A DNA stretch of 64,000 bases from Lojkania enalia (lineage: Eukaryota; Ascomycota; Dothideomycetes; Pleosporales). Below, one piece after another: positions 31,998 to 43,216 of this stretch. Every line of letters starts with the position of its first letter. The first letter of the stretch is position 1. Made by a program: the position numbers and the translations under genes. A model generated the notes under the pieces. The model searched no databases. It saw nothing but the letters and a program-made list of their open reading frames with translations, and was not told where the DNA came from. Location of the stretch: positions 14,005-78,004 of the forward strand of contig ML986778.1 in the NCBI GenBank assembly GCA_010094045.1, given 5' to 3'.

Positions 31998-33831
31998 TGT
32001 AGAACTCAATGATGTGGGCAGGTGATTAATTTCGGAGTTGAATACAATGCTCTGTTTGGACGAATTGCAAATCGAAGAAGATGCGGTGGGAAAGTGCTAA
32101 TGGGCCAAGGGAGGGGGATTTATAAAGAGAAGGACGATGGGGGGAGCGCTTGACCTAATACTGATTGAAAGGAGCACATGTTGGTTCACAATCCTCAAGT
32201 GACATTGTTTCAGCTCCTAGGTTGACAAACCCCCCATTGATTTCACTATTCAAAAATAGTCACTTTCCCATGGTAATTACAACACTAGCATTGTTCACGA
32301 CTTTGAGACTAAAGTTGACGCACTATACACGTACTCTGTCTAGCAGAGTAAATAATTAGATGCCACCTGCACACCCCATGAAATCCAATTAAGTTAAACG
32401 AACGTCATGTGCAATGGTTCCTAATCTGACTTCATATTTCATACCTTGACCATGACTTTTCAATTCTAAATGTCGTGTAGTGTGCGTGCAATAATAGCTC
32501 TCACTAACGCGACATATAAATTACGCCAAAGAAATTCCAAAATTGCGACCAAGAGAACATGCACTATCTTGTGACTTGCTTGGCAATGAATTACTATTGT
32601 GGTAGGGACTCGAATCAATTCCAACTCTCGAAATATTACCGCAATAGGATTAGTGCATTATTGTGAAACATTGCCAATGCTAGACGTACCTTTTAGGGGT
32701 TCCTACACGTCTCTCACACAGCTTTCGTCTGGTAAGAAATAAACATGACAGCTCATAATTGGTAGCTTGTGGAATTCTATTGTTGGAGACATAGGGGAGC
32801 TGGGGACCGTTGGGCCGGGACCAATACCAAATATGGGATTGGGTGTAGCATCATCGACTAGTGGTGCCAAGGGGATCTTTTCCTGCTGGGGAATGAAGAT
32901 ATTGCGCTAGTCGGTATAGACTGTAGCTAAGATAGATTATCAAAAAAAAAAAAAAAAAAAACCGTTTGGAAGAAGTAAGATCGGTACGTGGTACAGGACT
33001 TGAGGCAGCGCCTGGTCGATGGAACAGATTGGCGATAGACTAGATCGATGTAGCGGATGGAATGGCCGATCAATCATAGTTCTAGGTTATCTTCCCATTG
33101 CCCTTACCAAAAGCCTCCAAGAAAAGCAAGGACTGAACACCATCGATATCAAGGCCGTCAACGAGCAGTTCATTCCCTAATTTTTCAAACTACAATTTAG
33201 TGCGGGAACTTGCACCAGAGCCAATAGTTCTGATCGAGTTGGTAAAAGGCGACTTCAGGAATGCTAAGACAATGAAAGTCAGGTCTTCGATGGGCTCATC
33301 CGGCATCATTTATGAAGCATATTCGGTGACGAATTTAGCATGGCCTTTGTCTTTAACTTTTCCTTCCACTCCGGCTAGACTACGCTTATACGCATCGAGA
33401 AGGTCATGAGGCGCTTGAGGTGGCTGTTTATACGGTCCTGGGACTTCCATGTCTGGAGGTAACGAGCTAGAGTGGTTGCAGGTCTCTTCCAACTCCTTCA
33501 AGGCCTTCCCGAGGTAGAAAGGTGACGGGGAGCCCAACTTTACACCTGAATCTAGATTCTACTAAGCTATTTCTGCCATCTTCTGAAGATGGCACAGAGA
33601 GCCAAGTGACGGCGCGATGAGGGGCGTCGTGGACGGCTTGAAGGTATGTAGGAAGGTAGACTGCAGTAATTTGGTGTTGCGGATGGCGTTGTGGCTGCGT
33701 AATGAGTGCCGTGCCAAGATATTTCACAGTAATCGAAAGTGAGCAAAAGACCAAAACATGAGCAAAATTTTAGTTTGATGAGATTTGGCTTCCACGGGGG
33801 GCCTTGAGAGCTTAGCCCAGCCCTGTGTTAC
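31998..33831. other. Gene-poor stretch with a poly-A tract
   Basis: It contains the orphan gene promoter, a run of 20 A at 32942-32961 and short minus-strand frames at 33310-33537 and 33467-33754. The first of these reads in protein-like fashion (APHDLLDAYKRSLAGVEGKV), and another reading in the same orientation near 33080-33180 (LLVDGLDIDGVQSLLFLEAF) does too, but stops separate them. I could not build a gene. Confidence 0.4.
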
Positions 33832-35228
33832 TTACCCAATTGAGGCATCGTTGACGGAGAATACATACGCGGCCTCTAGGACGTACGGTTTATCCCCGGG
33901 ACCGAATACCTGCTTATTTTGTCGTTGCCATTCGGGGTGATTGATCGCATCGATCCAGTCCTGCACCTCCAAGACCACGCAGCCGTACTGTTCGACCACT
34001 CGTGGACGATCTTCAAGACCTTGCGTCGACTTAATAGGAAGCGTTCCTAATGGTGCCATTAGCATTTTCTTAAACAAAGGCCCCCTTCCTACTTGCCATT
34101 CTGGCCCCCGCAGCTGTAAAACTGGAAGGCTTCCTGTTCAGAGTAAATGTCGACCTGAATTCCGGACCAAGAACTCGCTAGAGTAGCCACAGGATGAGTA
34201 TGCCAGTCGTAAGAGCCCTTTTGTGCGCGATTGACCAAATAACAATTATCGTAGCCTGTGCAGTTGGTCCCGCAATTTCCAAGGAGATCAGGAGAGGGGA
34301 AGTTGGTGCCTATTTGTTTCGGCCCTGACCAAAAGTCGTTGACTGAGTATCGTATGTTCGGCAGGATCGTGCCATCAGGAATGAGGATCCCATCTACTCC
34401 AACACGTTGACCCGAGAAGGGCAGAGAAAGCGTATGATTCAATGCTGTGGGCGTGTCTGGATTCGCAAAGCCGTCGAGATTCCAATATGTCTGCTTTTGT
34501 CAGCCGGCTCCACATACTTGTTGCCTTAACATACATGAGAGGTCAGCATAATTGGTGTCTTCTTAGTAGTAGCAAGTGCAACCATCTTAATATACCACGC
34601 ATAGGGCGACAGCGTATATGTGATATAACTGACAACTTCACCAGGAAAACCTTCCTTCCCGTCTGGATCAACAATGGAGAAGGTGATGGAGTCGCTCGTA
34701 TGCGCAACCACCGTAAAGTTTCTCTGCACAGCTGTCAGCGAACAAAGGCCTACCCCAATCAGAGACGCGTACATAGTCCCAGCCATCTGGTCCACCATGG
34801 AGTGTATCGTTGTTGTAATTTTCGTTAGGTGTGACGTTGTATTCCATGCCATCAATCACGAAGCTACTATTCTTGATGCGGTTCGCGTAACGACCTAATT
34901 AATGTTAAATCTACTATTGTTAGCGCCTGGAGTATGAGACCTCACCCGGTACTCCTCCAAGATGCGGGTGGAACGGGTCTATAGAATAGTGGCTAGCGTT
35001 GTCAAACCCTAGCACGATGTCGCGCTCAATTCCGTGGGTATCGTTGATGAAGAGATTGGTGATTGACGCGCCATACGGAATGAACAACGCACGAATGCCT
35101 TCGGCTGATAGTTCATATTTACCATCCTCATTTAGCCCGATGGTATCGTTTGGTGGTTCGGCGTGAGACTGGGCTGGAGAGGTCACAGCTAATAGGGAGA
35201 CAACGACTGACAGCTTGAAGCTTAACAT
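33832..35228 (-). CDS. Secreted aldose 1-epimerase (galactose mutarotase)
   Basis: Five exons (complement of 34946-35228, 34773-34894, 34535-34723, 34097-34490, 33832-34046) join in frame to about 400 residues. The N-terminus is a clear signal peptide (MLSFKLSVVVSLLAVTSPAQ). Family landmarks follow: GRYANRI, NDTLHGGPDGWDY with the proton-donating region His, TSHTYWNLDGF with the second His, and LEVQDWIDAINHPEW with the catalytic Glu. The enzyme interconverts alpha and beta anomers of galactose or related sugars, here probably outside the cell. Intron 4 has a GC-AG boundary (donor GCAAGT), needed to produce the expected GQNGTLPIKSTQG. The stop codon overlaps a consensus GTAAGT, so a further small exon cannot be excluded. 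Confidence 0.85.
34047..34096 (-). other. GC-AG intron in the mutarotase gene
   Basis: The 50-bp intron begins GCAAGT and ends TTAG, with a GCTAATG branch-like site. Using the GC donor joins G with GA to form Gly and restores GQNGTLPIKSTQG. The only nearby GT donor breaks the frame. Confidence 0.7.
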
Positions 35229-36404
35229 GGTTGGTAATTGAGAATGGGGGGGTTGGGTAAAAGAGAGTAGCTGTAATGCAGAGAAAATAAGTTGGATATT
35301 TGTACTTCCAGGATACATGGGTGGTTCTCATGACCAGGGTCCGCGTAGGTCGGTGAGTGTAACCCTGCTCATCAACATAGCCTAGAGCCAGGCTTCCTTC
35401 CAACAGCATTGTGAATGGTCTGGCGGAATTTTCTTGCAGGACAGGTTGGATATGATGATCTCTAGGGACACAAGCTATGACGGAACAATGTCTCGCGAGC
35501 TTACAAGCATGTTGCAGCATTTACATTCTGTAGTTGTGGTTCGACTTCGGTGGATAGGCAAATAAGTGTCAGACGGATAGATGACCCTAGCGAATGCGAC
35601 AATCGAGCCTCTGGTGCTCCCCTTCAATTCAATTGCGCACAACATCGTTCTACAACAGCTTGAGTTGCAGAGGCAGTAGGAGCTCGAAGCTTCTTTGCGA
35701 AGAATGCTCGGTGTAGTAGCTGCATGGATAGAGTGATATTATTGGAGGAAGAACACCGAATAACCACGATGACGATGACAGCAACTAGGGTTAGGGGCTA
35801 CATGCCTGATTTAAATTGTGGAGAAGGGGGCCGCAGCAGAAGGGCTGTCTGCGATCCCTGCGCACAACCATTGATGAAGCTTGGGAATGCTTGGAGCGGG
35901 GAAACTCCATCGATCGTCTGACTGGTACGTACCATCGTCCCTCCTGACACGCGCATCTCGGTTTGCATATAGCTCGAGATTTACTTCAGCATCTTGTCTA
36001 TGAGTTGCAATTGACACAAATCTATTACTCTATTATTCCGCGGCACGCGAGTTCTCGCTTGAAGGACGTGACAATTCGACATTGATTGGTCCACTATGTA
36101 ACTAAAACAATCCGTCTGGGTATCTAAGAAGCCATCATAACCCACTTACCATCCAGATGCTCCCATATTTGATGCATCGCTGATGACGTATTCTAACGCA
36201 CCCATGCATAGAAAGGACATGCATATCTAGAATGTATCCATTCACCGCCAGGCTGCCCAAACCAGGTGCTGCTTGTCCACTTTTACAACGATATTTTCCC
36301 AGGACAGCGTATAGTCTCAACACCGGTAAGTATGCCCTCTGGTGTTACAAAAATGAAAACAATTCTCTCGAACAACAGCGCTAGATACCGTCCTGAACAT
36401 CTAC
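35229..36404. other. Intergenic region
   Basis: It contains the mutarotase promoter and the 3' flank of the next minus-strand gene. Open frames on both strands are short and without motifs. Confidence 0.5.
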
Positions 36405-38899
36405 TTAATGAAACACATAACTAGGGCCGGCTACCTCTGCCACTTCAACATCAGGGGCTGCTTCCTTTGTCTCGCTCTCACTCTTCTGTCTCTTCTTTTC
36501 TGACCTTGGTGAAGTATCCACCCCCAAAGATTTCAATTCTTGCTTGGAGATAGCGGAATTTTCGGAGCTATCGCTCCTCCGCTTACGGTTCTTCATGGCA
36601 CCGCCGTTCAGATCGGCTACCGTGTTTTCATCCTTTGTTTTGCGACTGTATGAAGGGATGGCAAGGTGACTCGGTACATCAGATAAGTTTTGTGCGCGAG
36701 CAAGTTGGTTGGCCTGCGTCATGCCCAATCTAACGGTAGGAAGAGGCGAAAGAGGCACATCGTTGTTGTAGACTCGACTAAATGAAGTATTGTCAAGGCT
36801 AGAAGGTCCCATTTGCCGACCAGATTGGGTAACGCCATTCTCCGCAGCTATGGATAATTGAGAAGTCGTTAAGCTAGCTTGCGTATCCAAATGGGAAACG
36901 ACCGAGTCATTGTAGGCTTGTGGAAGTGGAGCATCGATGCTGGCTGCAAAATTGGCGACTGTCAGTAACTTTTCGAAGTCCTCTCTATCTGTCGGGCCTG
37001 GTAATTTTGAGGTTTGCAATGGGGGTGCCTCTACTATAACAGGGAAGAGTGGAGGAGATGTGCTACTGAGAGATTCTGCAACCTTGGAGGGAAGCTCGCT
37101 AAGGGTTGGAAAGCCTGGAAGGGTATTTCTGGCCGTCGACGCTTCTACCGTAGGAATCATACTCGGAGCAGCTGGAGCTAAAAAGTCAAGTTCATTTAGC
37201 TTGCGTGTGGATTGGCCGAGGTACTCGTTACCTTTCCTGCGTTTTTCGGGCACATGCCTTGAACCTTGACAGCTTGGATGTGCGTCCCTAGAAAGATTGT
37301 TAGCAATCATGACTTTTGATCAACAAGATACATTAGAAGCAGACCATGCAACACCAGGCTTTCCATTCTTCACCCAGCATCCCTTTTTGGTTTCAGGATT
37401 CTGAGTACTACTGCCCCAATGATGCTTTTTGACTCCGGAACGGGTGGCGAAACCCTTTCCGCAAATAGAATGTATGAAAGGACCATCTGGACGAGGATCT
37501 ATCAGAGTGAAAAGTTGATTGGTTGGCTGGTTCAATATTAGCGGACTTCTCAAATTACCCTTATTAGCATCGTAAGAGATAGCCAGGGAATCCTGCTTTA
37601 CCTGTTTTTTCGGTGTCGGCATCTCTGCAGTAGGCTGGCCCAGTGGCACTGTAAAGGGAGCGCCTAGAACGGAAGGGGCCGCGTCTAGAGAACTATAGCA
37701 AGTGGACTCTAACTGTGGGGTAGGTTCTGTATGCAGAAAGGATACGTTCTGCTCTAAATGGCCAAGCTCTCCGTTAGCTTTATCTCGATCATTGTTCCAC
37801 GAAACAGCGTCATGCCTCGTCCTATCTGTATTCCAGACATCATTGAGTGATAGCGACCGTGGCATTTGGTCATAAGGATGTGTTTCTTGGACCGGCGAGC
37901 TCATTGGTGATCCGTATCCATATCCATTAAAAGGATGAAGGCTAGCCGTTCGTGTTCGCGTTCGCGCAAGCAATGGTGATGTAGATTGGCCATAGCATGC
38001 AAATGGATTCGAGAATTGGAGAGGAGGCGAGGAGGGCAATTGAAAGAGCGGTCCGGAGGGCATACTGAAATTCTGCATCTGACTGCCTTGGGTAAAGTTC
38101 TGGTCTCCATAACCATAGTTCACGGTGCTTTGAAAGGGATGGTGGCCGGTAGCGGCGTGCGTGGAATTCTGCGGGCGGGATACAATCTGTGACGGATCTT
38201 GAAGGAGAAAGGAATTGATGGACAGCGTTGCAGGCTGTGTTGGGGCTGCCTGCGGAGTGGGTCCCCAAAATGCTGACGTGGATGGCAATTGCGGCTGGTG
38301 CTGGGGCTGCAAGTATCCGGGGGAGATTAGAGACTGAGCATTTGTCGCGGGAGGTCCCTGGCCTCGGAAATCTTGCGATTCCCAGCGAGCATCTTCATGG
38401 AAGAAGACGGCACACAAATCTTGTTTAAGATCTCCATGGCCACCTAGCTGGGCCAATATAGTGAGATAAGCATCGACTTTTGGAACTTTACCTGCACGAA
38501 AATCGCCCAAAATATCTATGGAGGCAGTGTATTGCTGCGAGTTGGCACCGAAGCGTTGCTAAGAAACCACATTAGCTTCATGCCTATATTCTAATACAGT
38601 GAATAAAACTAGCGCACCTTCAGGGATTCCAGGAACCTGTGGGTCAAACCGCCTAGATGGCGAGTCGCCTGGTCGAATTTGTCGTAGCTATCCAAGAGGT
38701 TGGCGGACGAGTTAAAGGAGGAAGGCTCGAGTGCGCTGTTGTCTGCATACTCAGTCACTATGCGGTGCACTTCAAGTTGGTCGGGTGGGAATTGCCTACA
38801 TATTAACGGTCAACGTTGCCAAAAGGCTCGAACGAGGGGACAGGAAACCTACTGGGCTGTGTTTTGGGCTGCATTCGCACCATCGACAGGGTCCTCCAT
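36405..38899 (-). CDS. Fungal protein with PAH-like N-terminus and atypical Cys/His zinc-finger motif
   Basis: Four exons (complement of 38853-38899, 38618-38795, 37345-38558, 36405-37287) give about 773 residues. Residues 66-115 (THRFLESLKQRFG ... ILGDFRAGKVPKVDAYLTIL) resemble the paired amphipathic helix fold of Sin3 co-repressors: FLExLK, a short gap, then a second helix with ILGDF. Gln/Pro/Ser-rich disorder follows. Residues 441-486 carry CGKGFATRSGVKKHHWG, then GCW, and WDAHPSC made by splicing, a conserved-looking Cys/His cluster with C2H2-like beginnings. The end has Lys/Arg patches (KNRKRRSDSSE, EKKRQKSESE) suitable for nuclear import. I infer a nuclear regulator; no characterised orthologue comes to mind. 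Confidence 0.75.
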
Positions 38900-39460
38900 G
38901 ATGCCCAATTGGAGTGTAGGCGGGGCGGGCAATGGAGGGGGTGGATGGGGAAGTTGGTGGTGGTGGGTACCAAGATTGCGTGGTGGCGGCTGTCGCTATA
39001 TAAGAAAGGCTTGGCGAAACGGTGAAAGTGAAGGCACGTGGCGAGAAAGCTAGAGCTTGGAATAGCCTCCGCAGTGTGTGGCGCAGGATTCACGCACAGA
39101 TCTCAATCGCTGTAGGTTCTCTGAGGATGAGATGTGCCGTACCGGAGAAATGACCGTCTGCCCAGGTGCATTGCTGGAGTGACTCCGGTGGACACATGTA
39201 TGTTATGGGCGCTCGTAAACGGCAGCAGCGACCCACCGCCCCGGCCGCGCCTTTTCTAAGCGCAACCCACGTGCTCGGACATGCCAGAATGGTAAGTGTC
39301 CTTCAGTTTCCCTAGGTGGAACCTTGGAAGCATTGCAGGGTCACCTGATTCAATGGCAATATCTCACGGAGAATCGAAGGACGTCAGATCTCGGTCCTGA
39401 TAGGGGAAATAAGCAGAGAGATTAAGCAGATGGACCTCACTTTCCTACCTACACAATTGC
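38900..39460. other. Intergenic promoter region
   Basis: It separates the start of the PAH-like gene from the end of the amidohydrolase gene, both on the minus strand. It is G-rich on the plus strand near 38930-38990. No gene is seen. Confidence 0.5.
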
Positions 39461-40968
39461 TCAGGCCGCCGTGACTCTTCCATTCCGCACAGTGATTCTC
39501 ACCGAGCCGGCGTCATAGACCACTTCCACAATGCTCTTCCTACACCGCCAGCCTGTTTCCATCCTGTCAAACAAAATGAAATCGGCTGGTTCCCCGATGG
39601 CTAGGCTGAGCGAGTTTGACTGGCAGCCGATAGCTTCTTTTGCTCTTGACGAGACGGTTTGCTGCATGTGGCGTCAGTCAGAAGCCCCAAAATGGCCTTG
39701 CGCAGGCTGTAAAGGCTACTTGCATAGAGAACTTCGGCTGCTCGTTTTGTGCCGGCCTGGTAGAGGCCCACACCTAAACTTGCAATGCTTAGGGGATCAC
39801 AATTACCATGGGGCGTGAAGGCGTTCCCCACGTTGTTCACGGCAAGAGCAGCGTTGATGCCATGCTTCTCGATCATTTCAACGACTGGGAGCGTGCCGCG
39901 CACCTTCTCAGCCGTGCGCATCATGAAAAGATCGGACGTAGGGAGGCCGACAAATGAAACAGGAAGACTACCAATGTCGTGTCTTAAACGCCGCCAATCT
40001 TCGTCCCGAAATCGGGTTAGGCGAGTGCAATGGCCCAAGGTGATCAGTTTGTCCGTCATCTCGTTCCAGCTTTGGTCTCTCACAATATCCAAAACAGACC
40101 ATACAAGTGGTTGCTTGCTTTCATCGAGGAAGTAGTCTAGGTGTAAATCCAAGTGCTTCCCGCAAGTCAAGGCCAGCGCGGAAATCCAGCGTATATTCTC
40201 CTTCATTCTAGACTGATCCTGCTCAACGTATGGTGTGCTTCCTACTACATCGACACCGTTCCTACGGGCAGCTTCTGCCATTAGTCTTCTAATCTCTTCA
40301 CCTTTGTCATCGCCCGAAAACAGCGCCAGTTGCGCAAAGGCACAAATTTGTATCTCGCATTGGTCCTTAAACTCCTCTTGCAGCTTTAGTCCCGCGTCAA
40401 GGCACTTGAAGTAGACGCCCCCGTCAACTTCTACGAACGCCCTCATGGCCGTTACACCGTGGCGTATACTCTCTTCAACTAGCTGGCGACCTCTCCTCAA
40501 CAGATCATCTTCCTCAAACCTCGATTTAGCCTTGCCCGTCAACTCCATTGCCTCTTGGAAATCTCCATTTTCAATCTGTAAGTCGCTAAACTTTGGATCT
40601 TGCAGCAAGAAGCATTTGTCTAGATGAACATGAGCATGACATAACGATGGAGCTAAGAGTCTGTTTAAGCCATCCAATACGCCCGGCGGCGTACACTCAC
40701 GACAGACTTCGGGATCATGCGTTTCTATGCCTGTTACCTTACCATCAAAAAGAGAGATATCCCAAAGAGTCGTTGGCGGCTTGTCGGGAAGACGGACGCC
40801 GGAGATCTTGTGTAGCTGTCGCCCAGGATACGCATCATGATACTTAGAAGGGGCTGCACGGGATCTTGTTTGTCTCAAGGCGTCGGCTGTCAGATTATCG
40901 GCCGCTGATATCTTTGCCATCTCTTGATCCATGTCTTCTGTGCTATCCGGGGAATACAGAGACGCCAT
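39461..40968 (-). CDS. Amidohydrolase, cytosine-deaminase-like
   Basis: Two exons (complement of 39724-40968 and 39461-39661) give about 481 residues. The metal-binding motif HAHVHLDKCF is at about 111-120. LDLHLDYFLDE and LGHCTRL supply further expected His and acidic ligands, and the late Asp/Asn region appears as VNNVGNAFTPHGNCDPLS. This matches the metallo-dependent hydrolase superfamily, nearest in feel to CodA-type cytosine or other cyclic amidine deaminases; the natural substrate is uncertain. The C-terminal exon restores the small beta domain (GEPADFILFD). Joining the exons needs a GC-AG intron (GCAAGT donor), which produces YQTVSSRAKEAIG. The start is the ATG at 40968; no targeting signal is seen. 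Confidence 0.82.
39662..39723 (-). other. GC-AG intron in the amidohydrolase gene
   Basis: The 62-bp intron begins GCAAGT, contains CTGACTGAC as a strong branch-site match and ends CATGCAG. It is phase 0. A GTAGCC donor three bases inside would shift the frame and lose the conserved C-terminus. Confidence 0.7.
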
Positions 40969-41606
40969 TGTACATGGGGAAGACGTGTACAACCCTTCCC
41001 GGGAAGGACTACTCCGGATATAAGCTGTGCGGGCAAAGACGCTGTGTGTCCAATTCGAATCTTTGTGCTATAGGGGAAGGAAGTTACGCGACGCTCTAAA
41101 GCAAGAGACTTTGGTTCTAGGGCTGGCCCCAAAGCCGACTGCTTTTTTGAGAGACAACTCGTGAGCAACTAAAGTCAAGGGTCCTGGGACGATGATGTCC
41201 TGGCAGTCTCTTGACGCAATGGACCGGTCGAGGATACATGCGTGTTGACAAGTTGTCGTGTGGCCAAGGATGAGGAGCGCAACTCGTGTAAGGCTTCAGG
41301 AGTCCCGCCGACGCAGACTCCCGTACACGCAACCTGAATTTGAGGGAAACTAGCCGTGTGACAGAGCTCCTCGCCGTGCAGGTTGAGGGGAGGTGTTGCA
41401 GGCTGCCCGCGGGGTCCCCAGCCGAAGGTGGGGTATATGAAAAGGGGCGAATCGCCGCTTTTGTTCAGCCCTGTGCTTCTGTGTCGTGAACGCGTCTCTT
41501 AGAAAAAACGCCTCCCCACGGCGCCATCTCCCTCCCATCCCTCAGCGGCGTCCTTCCATCGTGAAGTTGCTTGCTCCATCGTCGCTGTCGCGTCAGTCGC
41601 CTCAAC
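40969..41606. promoter_or_regulatory. Divergent promoter of the amidohydrolase and snf12 genes
   Basis: These 638 bp separate the two divergent start codons. No unexplained gene is present. A long open frame that begins at 41486 runs through the snf12 leader and intron; it is treated under that gene. Confidence 0.5.
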
Positions 41607-43216
41607 ATGCAACCGCAGTATCGGAACTACCCGATGCCCGCCCAAGCGCATCATGCTACGCCTGCTCGTCGCGGTCCCGGTACGTACCCTCCCTTTCGAT
41701 CTGCACACGACTCTGCGCGCCCGCAAACATGATCAGAAGGACTGACTTGGAACAAATGTTCCGCAAACCAGCCCCTTTAGTTCAACACACCCAGCAAATA
41801 CCGCAGAACTATGCCCAGAACCACCACCTGCAAGCGCAGCAGCGGGCCGAGCAGGAGCGTCGCGAGAAGATGCGGCGCATCGCAATGAACCCGACCGACA
41901 AGAACATCCCCGATGGCGTCGAGGAAGTCTGCATTGGTGATGGCGTCGCCCGGTACAAGCAGCTGCGTGATGTCGAGCGCACGCTGGATGCGACTATGAT
42001 GCGCAAAAAGCTTGAAATCTCAGACTCTGTCCACCACTCGCGCGCCCGCCGCTACGGCACGATGCGCATCTGGATATCGAACACGGCCGAGAACCAGCCG
42101 TGGCAGAGCAGCGGGATGGATGTCGAAGCCTTTGACTTTGAAAGCGGCACCAGTGCTACCTATCGGGTCAAGATTCAAGGGCGCCTAATCGACGACGGTG
42201 ACGACCTAGGGCTCGGCGATGAGGACGAGGAGCAAAAGCACCCGGATGTCATGGAGGAGGATGGCACAGAACAGAAAGAGAAGGAACCCGCATCTAAGTT
42301 GAAGGTGTTCTCTCAGTGCTTCTCGTCCATCATAATCGATTTCGACCGCGCCAAGAGCCTCCAGCCTGACAACTTCACACAGATTGAGTGGAAGCGGCCG
42401 GAGGCCGCAAACCCAGGCTCCAAAGAGGCCAATTTCAGTCAACTAGAATTTGAGCGCAAAGGCGACGAGAACATCAATATTACTGTCAATCTCCAGCGCC
42501 TGCATGTTCCGGATCGGTACCGGCTAAGTAAGCCTCTGGCTGAGCTTCTAGATACAGATGAGGAGGATCGTGCTGGTGTCATGATGGGCATTTGGGAATA
42601 TGCGAGGTCCCATCATCTGCAGCAAGAGGATGATGAGCGCAAATTCACCTGCGATGCCAAGCTGAGGGCCATCTTCAACACGGACAATTTCTACTTCCCC
42701 TCCCTCCCACAACACCTCAAGCTCCATCTCACTGCACTGCCACCGGTTCAACTTTCCTATACAATTCGCGTGGATAAGGACTACATATCTCCACCTCCCG
42801 ACTCGGGCATTCCTCCCTCCCAGCCAACAATCTACGACGTCCAAATCCAACTCGATGACCCCCTCCAACCCCTCGTCTACGACCTCCTTCGACCAAAGAA
42901 CAGCATTGAGACGCTGCAGCACATCCACAATATCGACGAACAAATCGTCCTCTTGATGGGCGCCATTTCGCAATCTAAAGCTAAACACGCCTTTTTCACC
43001 AGCATGGCCAAAGACCCCGTCGCCTTCGTCAAGCGCTGGCTCTCCTCCCAAAAGCGGGATCTCGAAGTCATTCTCGGCGAGGCTTCTCGCGGCGGCGGCG
43101 AAGACGCCTCAGGCGAAGAATGGAGGCGTGGCGGACCGGACAGCGTCTGGGGCAGTGAAACGGCGAGGGAGAGCGTGGCGCTTTGGTTGGCCCGATCAAG
43201 CATCAAAGGCAATTAG
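41607..43216 (+). CDS. snf12: SWIB-domain subunit of SWI/SNF or RSC chromatin remodelling complex
   Basis: Two exons (41607-41679, 41772-43216) give about 505 residues, the usual size of BAF60/Snf12/Rsc6 proteins. The N-terminus is Gln/Pro-rich (MQPQYRNYPMPAQAHH). A conserved core follows (HHSRARRYGTMRIWISNTAE). The SWIB/MDM2 domain lies near residues 262-335 (SKPLAELLDTDEEDRAGVMM, GIWEYARSHHLQ, KLRAIF). The C-terminal helices are also present (DPVAFVKRWLSSQKRDLEVI). The protein links remodelling ATPase modules to transcription factors; whether it serves SWI/SNF, RSC or both cannot be told, as filamentous fungi often have one such gene. The intron (92 bp, GTACGT to CCAG) has no stop in the frame of exon 2. 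Confidence 0.9.

Noticed and set aside
32560..32640. Possible tRNA on the minus strand (T-arm-like GATTCGAGTCC)
   Set aside because: No matching A box, anticodon arm or acceptor stem could be folded around it.
39601..39700. Frameshift mutation in the amidohydrolase
   Set aside because: A GC-AG intron with a strong branch site explains the frame change and restores the family C-terminus.
41486..41606. Upstream start for SNF12 as one uninterrupted frame from 41486
   Set aside because: The spliced model starting at 41607 gives the typical Gln/Pro-rich N-terminus and a good intron; the upstream frame translates leader sequence. It is kept only as an intron-retention possibility.
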